A stretch of 64,000 nt of DNA from Ischnura elegans (taxonomy: Eukaryota > Arthropoda > Insecta > Odonata > Coenagrionidae), in the NCBI RefSeq assembly GCF_921293095.1, contig NC_060246.1:133734198-133798197 (forward strand), read 5' to 3'. Under the pieces are notes generated by a model. The model did not search any database. It worked only from the letters and a program-made list of their open reading frames with translations, and had not been told where the DNA came from. Made by a program: the position numbers and the translations under genes. Within the stretch, counting starts at the first letter, position 1. Every line of letters begins with the position of its first letter. Shown one piece after another: positions 28,301 to 35,830 of this stretch.

Positions 28301-31300
28301 TCGAGTAGAAAAACCAAGCTCCTGATTACTCTCCATTTTCCCAAGAATCACTCCCTTAAAATGCGCCAAACGAATCACAATGCTAAAGGTGATAATATTA
28401 TAATACGAAAATGCATGAGTGAACGAATATTATTGACATTAATTATACATAGCTCTCGTCAGCTACCCAGTAGTGAACAGCCTTCGGGACACGAGAATGG
28501 TTATAAGAATATAATTCAAATACCTTCCAGTGATTTTCATGACGGTACGCGACGCGACGTACAGCACAGTAAAAGTGATAAATATGCACGTAAAGATTTT
28601 TATGACTGCATTTATAACCTCAAAGGACAAGATTTTGGAAAATGATGCATACGAAAAAATGGTCTTAGTGACTAAGTGACGGTGCATCAGGGGAAGGGGG
28701 CCAGACGAATAAACATGCGCACTGACCATAAGACAAATTCACGGATTTAACTAATGAAAGTAATGCTTCGAAGCGCAGGCGGGATGAGGAAGAATTTTTC
28801 CTAGTAACCTATCTTTCTCTTCTATCCATTGAATTATTTTACTGAATCGCGAATTTCAGGTGTGAGTGAACGATTCTATGTGCGGAGATTACCCTGAATC
28901 TGTCAATTTCTCTCATTAAGGTTTGATTGCTTTCCACCCAGGTGTGCGCCATGATGAAAGAGGGAGGGTGGACTGTGGAGCGAGACGAGGACCTGACTGC
29001 CCCGTACGCCTTCCGGAACAAGACGTGGGTCGCGTTTGAAGACGAAACCAGCGTCACCATCAAGGTACGTACATAAACTGAAAGAATCTCAAGGCGAACA
29101 AGAAATGATGCCATGATACTTCTCCAGTATCCTTGCGATTGGCCCAGTCGTGCAACCTCGGAATTTTTCGAACGGCGTACAGTGGGCTGAAATCGAAACT
29201 AGCAAGATAAAACCTCAAAAATGTTTTTTTTTAAGAGCAGAATTCAAAACTTTTCACAGTTGTTGTCAATATATTATTGCACGTTTCAACGCAAACCGTT
29301 TTTCATAGATTATTTTTTTAGACAAATGACATGGTCTCAAAGTTTAACAAAATTCTCGAAAATTGCCCGCATTGAATTTATTTCGAAATTCAGCATGTTA
29401 AAACTAACGCCACACCTTTTTTAATGATTCAATAACAACCAAAATTTATAATATTATTAAACGGTTTGTTATTGTTAATTATCATTAACTTTAACGACTT
29501 GTTTGTAGTATTTGTGGGCGATATAATACAAAATGGGGGACCTTGTTTTTTATCGAAATTTTGTGTTTGTACTATGCTATTCAGTTTTCTCCAATGACGA
29601 TGGAAAAGGACACCGGAACTCCAAAGTACATCAACTAGTTTTAAAAAGAGCGTTTTTAATACGAAATGTGTTTTAATTTTACTATTTCACCATCCTTCCA
29701 TTAAACTATATAGTATAAAGTAGTTTCCAATGTATCAACGTTCCCTGTATTTCGTCTTCTTGTAGGGTAAATACGCCCTCCTTAGGGGTCTAGCTGGAGT
29801 CGCTGTTTCTTCCATCGACGCCGACGACAGCGAAGGCATCTGCGGCAAGGGGCCCTTCCCGCTGACCAATGCCCTTCGAAAGACGCTGTCGACCCTGTCC
29901 CGCAAGCCAAGGGGCCTCGTCCTGCAGTCGTTGGAGGAGGAGCTACGCGGTGGTGAAACGGTTGCCCTGCCGGAGGCGTCCCTGGGCGCCGAGGTGCGCC
30001 TCTCTCCCTTCCGCATCGTGCGTGTGGTGGACAGGGAGGGCGCCGTGCACGTCATCCGAAGGAACTCCGAGACGAGCTTCCAGTGCTCACGCCAGGGATA
30101 CTTCAGACATCCGCTCGGATGCAACCAGTGAGTCACGCAACAACTGAAGCCGAAATCACACGACGCCTGACAAATTGACCTGGCACAAGTCCGAGTATAC
30201 TACCGAGTATCTTCGGAACTAGAGTAGACTTATTCATATTTTATCGATTCATTCATAGCGAGCTTGATGAAAATCCCTCATAGTTCGTTTGCTAAATGGT
30301 ATACTTTTTCCCGTTATTGATAGAGTCTTAGTATCATTCTTGCTCCAAGTAAATCGATAAAGTTAGCTCTTTCTGACGTTTTCGCTACAATCTTTAATTT
30401 TTGTGAGAATATTGCCCTGATTCTCAACGAAAAAATAAACTTTCCCATGGTTACGTAAAAAAAACCTTAGGCGACCCTGTGATTGAAGCAAGGTCGGTTT
30501 CAAACACTATAGAAGTTTGGTCCTGGGAATAATACACTCGCTAGTATCCTCAGACGTTTACAAGGTCAAGTATGGTGTCATTCAAGCTTAGCACCTTCCT
30601 TCATCCAATTCACGAATCATTAGTTATCCCACGGACGTGGCGTGGATGGAAGAATACCCCTACATATCCTGCTTTCCAGGCATACTAAGATTAAATCGTA
30701 TAAGTAAATTTCATTGCACTTTGCCATAATAAAATATGAAAAAGAAGTGTCATGATGTTAACCTTACTTCCAAGACTTGCAGACCTGCATCCTTTCTCAT
30801 TATTACACAACAAAACATTATTTGCACTGACAGAAATGAACACAGCCGGGAACAAAACCAGAATTATAATGACCGTAAATCATTCACATTACACCTATAC
30901 CGCAGCTTTAAATAAAATCGACTAATATGCTTTCCGATGGATAAGGCGATTATTATGACCAAAAGATAATTTTGTTCCCAGAGAAACATCACACATTTTT
31001 ATGAAAACGTAAAAAAACGGTTCTCCGCCTTTACACGATATACTCTTCGCGGCCGAAATTATAGAAATGAATGGATAGGCGGAGAGAAATTAATTAACTA
31101 CGACAATGCTAGAGCTACCATAGAATATTTTAATACATATGACTTATTTATCAAAATATAGAATACAATGTTAAACTATTCTCATGGTAAAAATGTTTAT
31201 TTTATTAAAAATATGATATTAATATTTTTCTATACCAAAACTAAAATTATTTACCATTTCCTCATCCCTTCATATAGGTTTTATCGATGCGTGAAATTCG

Positions 31301-34300
31301 ATCAGCTTGTCGACGATTTCTCGGTCTTCGAGTACGACTGCCCTCCCGGACTGGCCTTCGACGAGAAGTGGGAGGTTTGCGTCTGGCCGGGACAGATGTC
31401 CAGACCCTGCGACGGATCCAGCGAGATCGCTCCTGTGCCAAGGGCTCGATTCACCTGTCCCGCGGAGGGATACTACGCCGACCCCGAGAACTGCCGCTGG
31501 TTCTTCGCCTGCCTCGACCACCACGGAGACCCGAGCGTCGCCGGCCGAGACGCCACTGACCCACACTCTGGACTCACCGCCTACGAGTTCCGCTGCCCCT
31601 TTGGTCTGGCATTCGACGGTAGCCGTCTGGCTTGCGAGTGGCCCTGGTTCGTTCCAGGGTGCGGAAAGGTAGAAATCGGATCCGGTGTCCTGGCCGCAGT
31701 CCAGCCCGCGAGGATAGACTACAGCCTTCAAGGAGGTTTCGGCGCTATAGCCGCCAGCAACGCGGTGCATCGCCTTTCTCACTCGGACTCCGGTACGGTA
31801 GCCTCAGTCCTGGGTGGAGCAGGCAACGGCGGAGCTAGAGTACTCAGCGGAGCTTCCCACATTGGAGGAATATCTCACGACTTGCATTCCCTGGGAGGAG
31901 GCGCGGCCATCGGTTACAGCGGAGCCGCCGGAGTTCCTTCGGGAGGCTCTCTGATCGGTCTGGGAGGCGCCACATTGGACTACGCGCAGCCAGCCGCTGG
32001 AGTCGTTTCCCACGGTTCCAACGTCTTCACTGGCAATGGGTTCGACCTGCGACACGAAATCCCGCCGAGGGTGGCTCCTCTTGGAGGTGTAGGCCTGGGC
32101 AATGTCTACACTAACCAAGCTCAAGTGGTAGGATACGATACGGGCGCGCCGGCTTCTGGGTTCTCCTACGCTTCAAGGCCTGCGATCGTAACTGGATACC
32201 AGGGCAACCTGAAGGCTGTCCCCCAGGCTCAGGGCTCGCTCGGGCTGTTTGGCGCGAATGGTGCCAGGGGCGTTAGCGTGAGTAACGTCGGGCTCAGCGG
32301 AATCGGAAGTGGAGGCACCTTGGGGTACCAAGCGGTGACGACTGCGGCGCCTCTGGAGGCTGCCGTCGTGACAGACAAGTCCCACGTGTACACTTCTCTC
32401 GACGACGCGTCTAAGTACACTGCATCAGTTTCAACCGCTGCTCCTACCTCAAGACCGCTGTCTCTAGTCAGGACGAACGTCTTCGCTTCCACCCCGATTT
32501 CGGTGACTCCAACTCCCATCACGTACCAGTCACCCAGGCCGACATTCCTACCTCAAGCAAATTTCTACCTGAGCTCGGCACCAGCGGTCGGGTCAGGATC
32601 GAGCTCATTTTCGTACTCGAGAGATAGCCAACCCGACGACGGAAGTCTGAACACAGGCACTGCCTTCGGCTTGGGTTCCGCTACGGGATCGGAAGGCTCC
32701 GAACCCAGGTCTGGAGACGTGAAATATTATCCACGTCCACTGACCACATACAGGTCTGAATCGTACTCTTCTCCGACCTACAGTTCCGCCGCAACTCCTG
32801 CCATTATTTCCTCATATTCGATCGACGCAAGCCCCCCTCGCACAGGAGGCCTGGTCCCCGTAAGACCGATTGAGACATCCTCCGTCTACACATCATCTGA
32901 ACGTCCATTAGCTCAGGTTGGATCCTACCCCGCTTACGAGGCCGCTCGCTCCGCGCCCTCATCAGAAGGAGGATCTGTTGGCAACGTTGTCCACCAAGGC
33001 TCACAATCTTTGTTTAGCGACGACGGCGGGTCAAATAGGGCATACGACAGCGCAGGTCTTGGACAAATTCGAGATGACGCCCACGCCGTGACCGGAGACG
33101 GTTCATCGAGGCCGAGCTTGGTCAGCGTGTCTTCGAATTCTCAGGCCTCCATAACCCCCGTTTTGACGGAACCTGAAAACAGATTTTCATACAAAAATCT
33201 CCCTCTATCCATTTTGGACGCCGCAGCACCAGTGTTCGGCTCCACAGGAGGAACTAGCAGCACATTTTTCCATCAGTCTCCTCCCCAACGTGTCTATACT
33301 TCAGCTAACGTTTCTCCAGCTCCTTCTCTGGTGCAAAGCATCAACGATGGAAATCATCTGAACATAATTTCCACGACGCCCAACTACGACCAAGTGCACC
33401 TCAACTTCGATAACCAAAGAAGAGGAGGAGAAGGATTTTCCTACAAACGTATTCTACCTGTTGTTGAATACTCTACCCCATTGCCAGTTGTGCCTAGGAT
33501 TTCCCTAGAAGATTCATCTGCCAGAAATAGAGAGAACTTGAATGTGAAAACGGTACGCCCAGTATTCACAACAACAGAAGCACCTCACTCTTCTGTCAGT
33601 GTTGAGGACAATGGTTATGGTAGTCGCACATCCTATGATGGCAACAATCAACAACCGGTGGCCTACACGAGCAGCCATGGAACCAGCGGAATCATTCAAC
33701 AAGTGCAACTGGAGCATCAGACTCCTGCTCCCTATAATCCATCCTACCAAGAGCTAGGCATTGTCCAGGAAGATTACACTCCACAGTTCAGATCTACTCC
33801 AACAGTTTTTGTCTCCACTACTCCTCAACCTCCTTCCACAGCATCAACTGTGTCCTACTCAACAGAGGCACCTGTTCCAATATCCAAGGAACCAACAGTT
33901 TTCTTCGTGCCTTCCAGAGGATCAACCCGTCATAGACTCTACTCCAGCACAACACCTGCACCAGTACTGGTTAGCAATTATCCAGCAGAGCAGCACATAG
34001 TGGATGATGTCTCTTCTTTCCCCATCAATAGGGTGCCACAAAACTCATTTGTCTCTACTACCTTTGCACCTCCAGTTGCTGCTCCATCTGTACAACCAAT
34101 TGTACAAATCTACAACCAAAGTGCTGATGGTTACAGAGGAATAGGAACTGTCACCACATTCAGGCCTGCAATTCAACTTGGTCGCGGTTCTTTCTCTTCA
34201 GATGACAAGGATGGTCCAGTGAGTGTCACAGCTGATGTGAAGGCCTCGTATGGAAACAGGCCCTCAAAACGAGTGAAGGTGGATGTCCTCCTCAAAGAAG

Positions 34301-35430
34301 ACGATGATGAGCCACATATTTCCATAGAAACTGACTCAGGAAAGGTGGGTAGGGGTCGTTACAGGTATAGAGCAAGAGGTGGAGAAGTTAGTGTGAATGG
34401 AAAAAAGAAATGCGATGATGAGAATGAACAGAGTGGAGGACAGGACTATTCCAATGTAGATGCCCTTCTCGACACCTACTCAGGAAACTTTGGCAGTGTC
34501 CTCAATAATGGAGAAAGAGGTCTATTCTCAACTGGTACCTATTCTGGAGTTGATAGTAACAGCAATCAAGCAGTGGAAATTGGAAACTTAGGTAGACAGG
34601 GTTATAACCAAGCAATTCTGAGAGGAGACCAAGGAATTGAAGATGACAATAACGGAGCATATGGTGAGAGGAGTACAGAATCACAACCTCAACTGGCACT
34701 AGGGGTGACAGTGAACTCAGCTGCAAGAAATGGACGACCTAGAATTAGGGGTAGATTCAAGCCTAGCAATGTAATCACAGAAACCAGTTACTCATCTACT
34801 ACCCCACAATACTATGACAGAAGTGAGACAGAGAGAAATGTGTATATTAGCTCTTCTCTTCCAACTGTTGCCCCTATTTACTCATCTACAGTTGCTATTC
34901 CATCTGGAAATATTCAAAGAAATGGTAATGGTGACGTTACCACCATTTACACTGGAAATGTCGGACAAGGCAATGGTGCTAGCACAAGTGCAGGTTCTCC
35001 CATAGATCTATCTCATGCTGCTGTAATCATACTTCCATGCGGTAAACTGCCTGCGCTCCTTGCAAAACTTGGTGCTGTGACTCAAAGCTTGAAAGCCATT
35101 GAGCAAGAAGAGAGCAGCAGCGGCTATCTGAGGGTAGCTAGAAAGCAATCAGCAGCTCCTCTCAGCTTGCCACCGCTCAATAAATTTGGGCCCAATGGCT
35201 GGGATTCAGTGGAGAAAACACTGGGTAATGAAGCTTGTAAGCGTGCAGGTCTCTTCCGGCATCCAAGTGACTGCAATCGGTTCTACGAGTGTTTCTGGGA
35301 TGAAAAGAAACGAAGATATACTCTACATGAATTCAAGTGCCCAATTCGTTTGGCGTACGATGACAGCTTAGGTGCCTGTAACTGGCCAACTTCTGGTCCA
35401 GCTTGTTCCGGAAATAAGCTGCTTGTTTGA
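1188..35430 (+). CDS. Chitin-binding GH18 pseudo-chitinase with mucin-like linker (8 exons, 5' end missing)
   Basis: The eight exons join without a frame break to give at least 1,809 residues. Residues about 8-350 follow the GH18 chitinase fold in order: a CYHW...CVCTH beta-1 block, NPSLRLLLGV, LDGLEVNLGE, YVDYFTVST, GAPPSKLIISMPT, GGWTVERDEDLTAPYAF and GVAVSSIDADD. The catalytic DxxDxDxE, GGW, MTYDxxG and VWSxDxDD motifs are all degenerate, so enzyme activity is unlikely. Three six-cysteine CBM14 domains follow, at about 400-447, 465-540 and 1746-1805, with a low-complexity linker between the second and third. The inferred role is a secreted structural or chitin-organising matrix protein of cuticle, trachea or gut lining. 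The first exon and signal peptide are not identified. Exact orthology is not recognised. The nearest family architecture is chitinase-like proteins with CBM14 domains and a long Ser/Thr-rich tail. Confidence 0.85.
1438..1663 (+). mobile_element. CTAGGGGG...CCCATGG element, copy 1
   Basis: Starts CTAGAGGGGGGCAAG and ends CTGGGTACGCCCATGG, with a G/C hairpin (GGGGGCAGCTGTCTCCCCCC) near the right end. It shares both ends and the middle with copies at 21652 and 51922. A non-autonomous element of about 220-290 bp with no coding capacity. Confidence 0.65.
1667..4901. other. Intronic, no gene seen
   Basis: AT-rich sequence with one tRNA-like fragment (3425-3500), a short GTAT-type run near 3780 and a pyrimidine-rich block near 4440-4530. 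Confidence 0.5.
3425..3500 (-). repeat. tRNA-like fragment (B box)
   Basis: The - strand reads GAGGTCGCGGGTTCGAGCCC, a good Pol III B box, but no convincing A box or cloverleaf precedes it. A SINE head or tRNA pseudogene fragment. Confidence 0.4.
5360..5702 (+). pseudogene. Acidic, repeat-associated open stretch of unknown origin
   Basis: A frame is open from about 5360 to TAG at 5700. It reads ...QERRKRRVSVRVDELSYG, then SSHLKTPASLDENDSD, a DDDDED run and YRRSTYRELLSIES. An acceptor (GTGTTTCAG) at 5438 falls in phase, and AATAAA lies at 6072. A diverged, inverted copy of the acidic part sits at 4902-4972, and the last 80 bases belong to a dispersed repeat. A basic-then-acidic start recalls the N termini of some DNA-transposon proteins, but nothing further supports that. 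It could be a terminal exon of a host gene. No function is assigned. Confidence 0.25.
5603..5904 (+). repeat. Dispersed repeat D, copy 1
   Basis: Shares GAGCGTAAAACG, AAAAAAATTA, GAGTGGAAAATACC and GAAAGCTGGCTTCTCG in order with 22470-22770. A further shared tract CCTGTTTCTTCCGAC lies at 6208-6222. Confidence 0.6.
6222..6343 (+). mobile_element. SINE fragment (3' half), same family
   Basis: Matches the 22.1-kb SINE from GGCTAATACCGACGCCGGGT to CCTCTTCCAAATATC. The tRNA-like head is absent, as expected of a 5'-truncated retrocopy. Confidence 0.65.
6996..7999. repeat. 1-kb long inverted repeat (hairpin)
   Basis: The left arm (6996-about 7335) and right arm (about 7650-7999) are complementary over about 340 bases with scattered mismatches, around a loop of roughly 300 bases. 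Arms begin and end GGAAAAATTGTTTTACTGGA / its complement. Located in the long first recognised intron. A foldback element or palindromic MITE. Confidence 0.7.
8106..8300 (+). repeat. Dispersed repeat A, copy 1
   Basis: Aligns with 13387-13571 through AAGTTGGCTTC, CGGGTTGAAA, GTACGTTTTA, ATAATGGTGCCG and CATCAAGATA blocks. Confidence 0.55.
8360..8430 (+). repeat. Repeat F, inverted partner at 12637-12690
   Basis: CATAGAGCATCTGGAGAGGG followed by CGTTAG recurs reverse-complemented at about 12650-12680, including GAAGTGAAGCCAG-like sequence to its right. Confidence 0.55.
8431..12321. other. AT-rich, no exon recognised
   Basis: Should contain the next exon of the THAP gene if that gene is intact. 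I see a candidate donor GCATTAG/GTAAGT at 9362 (+) and a candidate acceptor TATCCTTCCCAG near 9015 (-), neither linked to a recognisable product. Confidence 0.4.
10622..10672 (-). repeat. tRNA-like SINE head fragment (A box)
   Basis: The - strand reads GTGGTGGCCTAGTGGATCGA, an A-box-like start similar to the head of the window's SINE family; no B box follows. Confidence 0.35.
12322..12392 (-). CDS. First exon of a THAP-domain protein
   Basis: Reading from ATG at 12392 leftwards, 23 codons give MVCCAAYGCSN then CPDKRIPGITFH and a GTAAGT donor immediately after two bases of the next codon. This is the N-terminal half of the THAP C2CH zinc-finger DNA-binding domain: the start M-V-x-C-x-A-x-x-C-x-N and the (I/S)xFHxFP strand are diagnostic. 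THAP proteins are DNA-binding regulators, and several derive from P-element transposases. The rest of the finger (FP, W, the second Cys and the His) must lie in a downstream exon. None was recognised between 8.4 and 12.3 kb on this strand, so this is either a gene with a long intron or a lone remnant. Confidence 0.6.
13387..13571 (+). repeat. Dispersed repeat A, copy 2
   Basis: Same blocks and order as at 8106-8300, same orientation. Confidence 0.55.
13572..17672. other. Intronic, no gene seen
   Basis: AT-rich sequence with a tRNA-like fragment (16615-16671) and a GC-ended repeat trace near 16810-17080 (GTGCCCCCC, CTGGGTCCGGCCC). Confidence 0.45.
16615..16671 (-). repeat. tRNA-like fragment
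   Basis: The - strand has GATATCTTAGTAGATCATCT then CCCGAGTTCGAATTTC, A-box- and B-box-like elements in tRNA spacing. Acceptor-stem pairing fails, so this is a SINE head or pseudogene. Confidence 0.4.
17673..17790 (+). CDS. Candidate coding first exon starting Met-Gly-Asn-Thr
   Basis: ATG at 17673 opens 39 codons (MGNTFTKCLKCGDDGDG, then a basic KKKKRRSHK stretch and KNKEKSS) followed by a textbook GTGAGT donor at 17791, leaving one base. Gly at position 2 with a small residue at 5-6 is the usual N-myristoylation context, and nearby Cys residues could be palmitoylated. The phase matches the 20563 acceptor of the pseudo-chitinase gene, so it could be an alternative first exon. The product would then be cytoplasmic or membrane-anchored and would lack GH18 strand 1. 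It could equally be the first exon of an unrelated gene. No acceptor-phase reading through from upstream was found. Confidence 0.4.
17791..20143. other. Intronic, no gene seen
   Basis: AT-rich sequence between the Met-Gly-Asn exon and the GC-ended repeat; no open frame or repeat recognised. Confidence 0.5.
20144..20405. repeat. GC-ended repeat just upstream of the 20563 exon
   Basis: Bounded by GGGATGGCGACTTGC on the left and GGAGTCGGCGCCACTGCCC on the right, with a hairpin GAGGGGGCTCCGGCCCCCTC near 20356. It looks like one of the many MITE-like elements here, but no second copy is in the window. Confidence 0.35.
20563..20810 (+). CDS. Pseudo-chitinase exon: GH18 beta-3 and degenerate catalytic strand
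   Basis: The acceptor is CTCACCCGCAG and the donor AAG/GTAAGC. The exon completes a split codon with TC and ends in phase 0. It carries NPSLRLLLGVDAAPS, where active chitinases have a GGW motif, and RLDGLEVNLGE at 20712-20744, where active enzymes have DGxDxDxE. The catalytic glutamate position is not conserved. It is much more GC-rich than the flanking introns, as are all exons of this gene up to about 33.3 kb. Confidence 0.85.
21652..21870 (+). mobile_element. CTAGGGGG...CCCATGG element, copy 2
   Basis: Starts CTAGGGGGCAAGCCATGG and ends CGCTGGGTACGCCCATGG. It lies between two imperfect copies of an 80-bp local duplication (21510-21595 and 21891-21972). Confidence 0.65.
22112..22440 (+). 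mobile_element. tRNA-derived SINE, fullest copy
   Basis: A tRNA-like head has a diverged A box followed by a B box (GGGTTCAAATCCCGG at about 22162), then a body with GATGGGACGTTAAGCCGTGATC and GGCTAATGCCGACGCCGGGT, a C-run, and a tail ending CCTCCTCCAAATACC. Three other copies lie in the window. The copy sits in the intron between the 20563 and 22836 exons. Confidence 0.75.
22470..22832 (+). repeat. Dispersed repeat D, copy 2, abutting an exon
   Basis: The second copy of the 5.6-kb repeat. Its right end, CCTGTTTCTCCCGAC, supplies the polypyrimidine tract of the 22836 acceptor. Confidence 0.6.
22836..22960 (+). CDS. Pseudo-chitinase exon: GH18 alpha-4 to beta-5
   Basis: The exon runs from ACTAG at 22835 to a GTGAGT donor and leaves two bases. 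It encodes ALREEMNGAQG...DRSLLLRLPVCPETLAKTYDLKPLS, which matches the GH18 stretch with the loading helix (LREAF-like), the LLLTAAVPA-like strand and the (Y)D(V)xxLSKY segment. The pyrimidine tract of the acceptor lies in sequence shared with a dispersed repeat copy at 6208-6222. Confidence 0.82.
24114..24222 (+). CDS. Pseudo-chitinase exon: GH18 beta-6
   Basis: The exon lies between CCACACAG and GTAAGT. It completes the split Lys codon and encodes YVDYFTVSTHNITDD...HHSRLMGLADILNT. The family motif here is D(F/Y)xxVMTYDxHG; this protein reads STHNITD, so the tyrosine and aspartate that contact substrate are replaced. HHSRL keeps the GHxSPL-like position that follows. Confidence 0.85.
25018..25176 (+). 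CDS. Pseudo-chitinase exon: GH18 GAPPSKLIISMPT strand
   Basis: The exon lies between CTACGCAG and CAG/GTAAGA and is 53 codons, phase 0 on both sides. DSVLDLLTGMGAPPSKLIIS followed by MPTQALTFSLKD aligns with the GH18 consensus GAPxxKLxLGxPxYGRxFxL. The YGR of active enzymes is QAL here. It ends with EPQIIDYNQ, the usual yYEIC region, which continues as VCAMMK in the next exon. Confidence 0.87.
25421..25455. repeat. G11 / C12 hairpin
   Basis: Eleven G's (25421-25431), a 12-base loop and twelve C's (25444-25455). Part of a GC-ended repeat spanning about 25360-25720 in an intron. Confidence 0.6.
25768..25841 (-). repeat. tRNA-like pseudogene or SINE head
   Basis: The - strand begins GGGACCGTTGTAGCTTAGTG, with A box TAGCTTAGTGGGTAGAGC and B box GGTTCAAATCT in tRNA spacing. 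The 5' and 3' acceptor strands do not pair well. A tRNA-derived element rather than a working tRNA gene. Confidence 0.5.
26498..27082. mobile_element. Element with AGGGGCGGTCTGG inverted ends
   Basis: The left end is CAGGGGCGGTCTGGCC and the right end GGGCACCCCAGACCGCCCTT. About 585 bp, containing a 23-base G run (26544-26566). Inserted in the intron between the 25018 and 28942 exons. Confidence 0.55.
27083..28941. other. Intronic, no gene seen
   Basis: Contains GC-ended repeat traces near 27310-27400 (GGGGCGCGCGCCCCC) and two TGACGTCA palindromes (27819, 27978). A 147-codon open frame at 28202-28645 has no homology signs. Confidence 0.45.
28942..29064 (+). CDS. Pseudo-chitinase exon: GH18 GGW...W strand
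   Basis: The exon lies between TTCCACCCAG and AAG/GTACGT and is 41 codons, phase 0 on both sides. It encodes VCAMMKEGGWTVERDEDLTA then PYAFRNKTWVAFEDETSVTIK. The GGW, PYA and W(V)xFEDxxS residues are the usual structural landmarks of this part of GH18, so the fold appears kept even though the active site is lost. Confidence 0.87.
29766..30127 (+). CDS. Pseudo-chitinase exon: end of GH18, linker, start of CBM14-1
   Basis: The exon lies between TCTTGTAG and ACCA/GTGAGT and leaves two bases. GLAGVAVSSIDADDSEGICG is the last GH18 strand. Active enzymes have Trp in VWSxDxDDF, but here it is VSSIDADDS. After the TNALRKTLSTL helix a charged linker of about 60 residues follows, then FQCSRQGYFRHPLGCN, the first two cysteines of CBM14-1. 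The exon is strongly GC-rich. Confidence 0.87.
31278..35430 (+). CDS. Pseudo-chitinase terminal exon: CBM14-1 end, CBM14-2, mucin-like linker, CBM14-3
   Basis: The exon starts after CATATAG and completes CAG (Gln) of the split codon. The in-frame sequence upstream of 31278 is intronic and AT-rich. FYRCVKF...YDCPPGLAFDEKWEVCVW completes CBM14-1. A second CBM14 follows immediately (CPAEGYYADPENCRWFFAC ... CEWPWFVPGC). About 1,200 residues rich in Ser, Thr, Pro, Tyr and Gly follow, many in STTP/STAP-type runs suited to O-glycosylation, so mucin-like. Two non-repetitive islands interrupt it: about 34219-34410 (charged, ending GRGRYRYRARGG) and 35005-35110 (a hydrophobic helix around AAVIILPCGKLPALLAKLGA). 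A third CBM14 (CKRAGLFRHPSDCNRFYEC ... CNWPTSGPAC) precedes TGA at 35428. GC content falls in the 3' third. Confidence 0.92.
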
Positions 35431-35830
35431 TGCAGATACATTGCAAGTACTCATAAATTTTTAGAATAATTTAAGCAATCCAGGTATACCACAAAAATCT
35501 TGGCAAATAAGTATTCACTTGCACGTGAATATTTCTTGATATTCATGTCGAAAATTATCTACCATTCCCAATAGTTTAGTCTCCTTTTCAACAGTAGCTT
35601 TTATAAAATTGTACATCATTCATATTTATACTTTAAACACATTATGGAATGCCATAAATATGAATTTCCCAGATCATAAAATATTTATAATCATATTTAT
35701 TTCAAAATATTTATTTTGGATATGAATCCTCTTCAATAAAATTCATGGTTCAAAAAAGAGAAAGAAGAAATTCTTTGTGTACATAATTTTTCCATAAATT
35801 TATAAGATGTGTGAAGAAAAATAAAATATT
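35431..35830 (+). other. 3' UTR with poly(A) signals of the pseudo-chitinase gene
   Basis: AT-rich sequence after the stop codon has AATAAA at 35735-35740 and again at 35820-35825. Either could set the 3' end; which is used cannot be told from sequence alone. Confidence 0.5.

Noticed and set aside
28202-28645. 147-codon open frame in an intron
   Set aside because: AT-rich composition, no domain, repeat or splice signal; length is within chance for this amount of AT-rich sequence.
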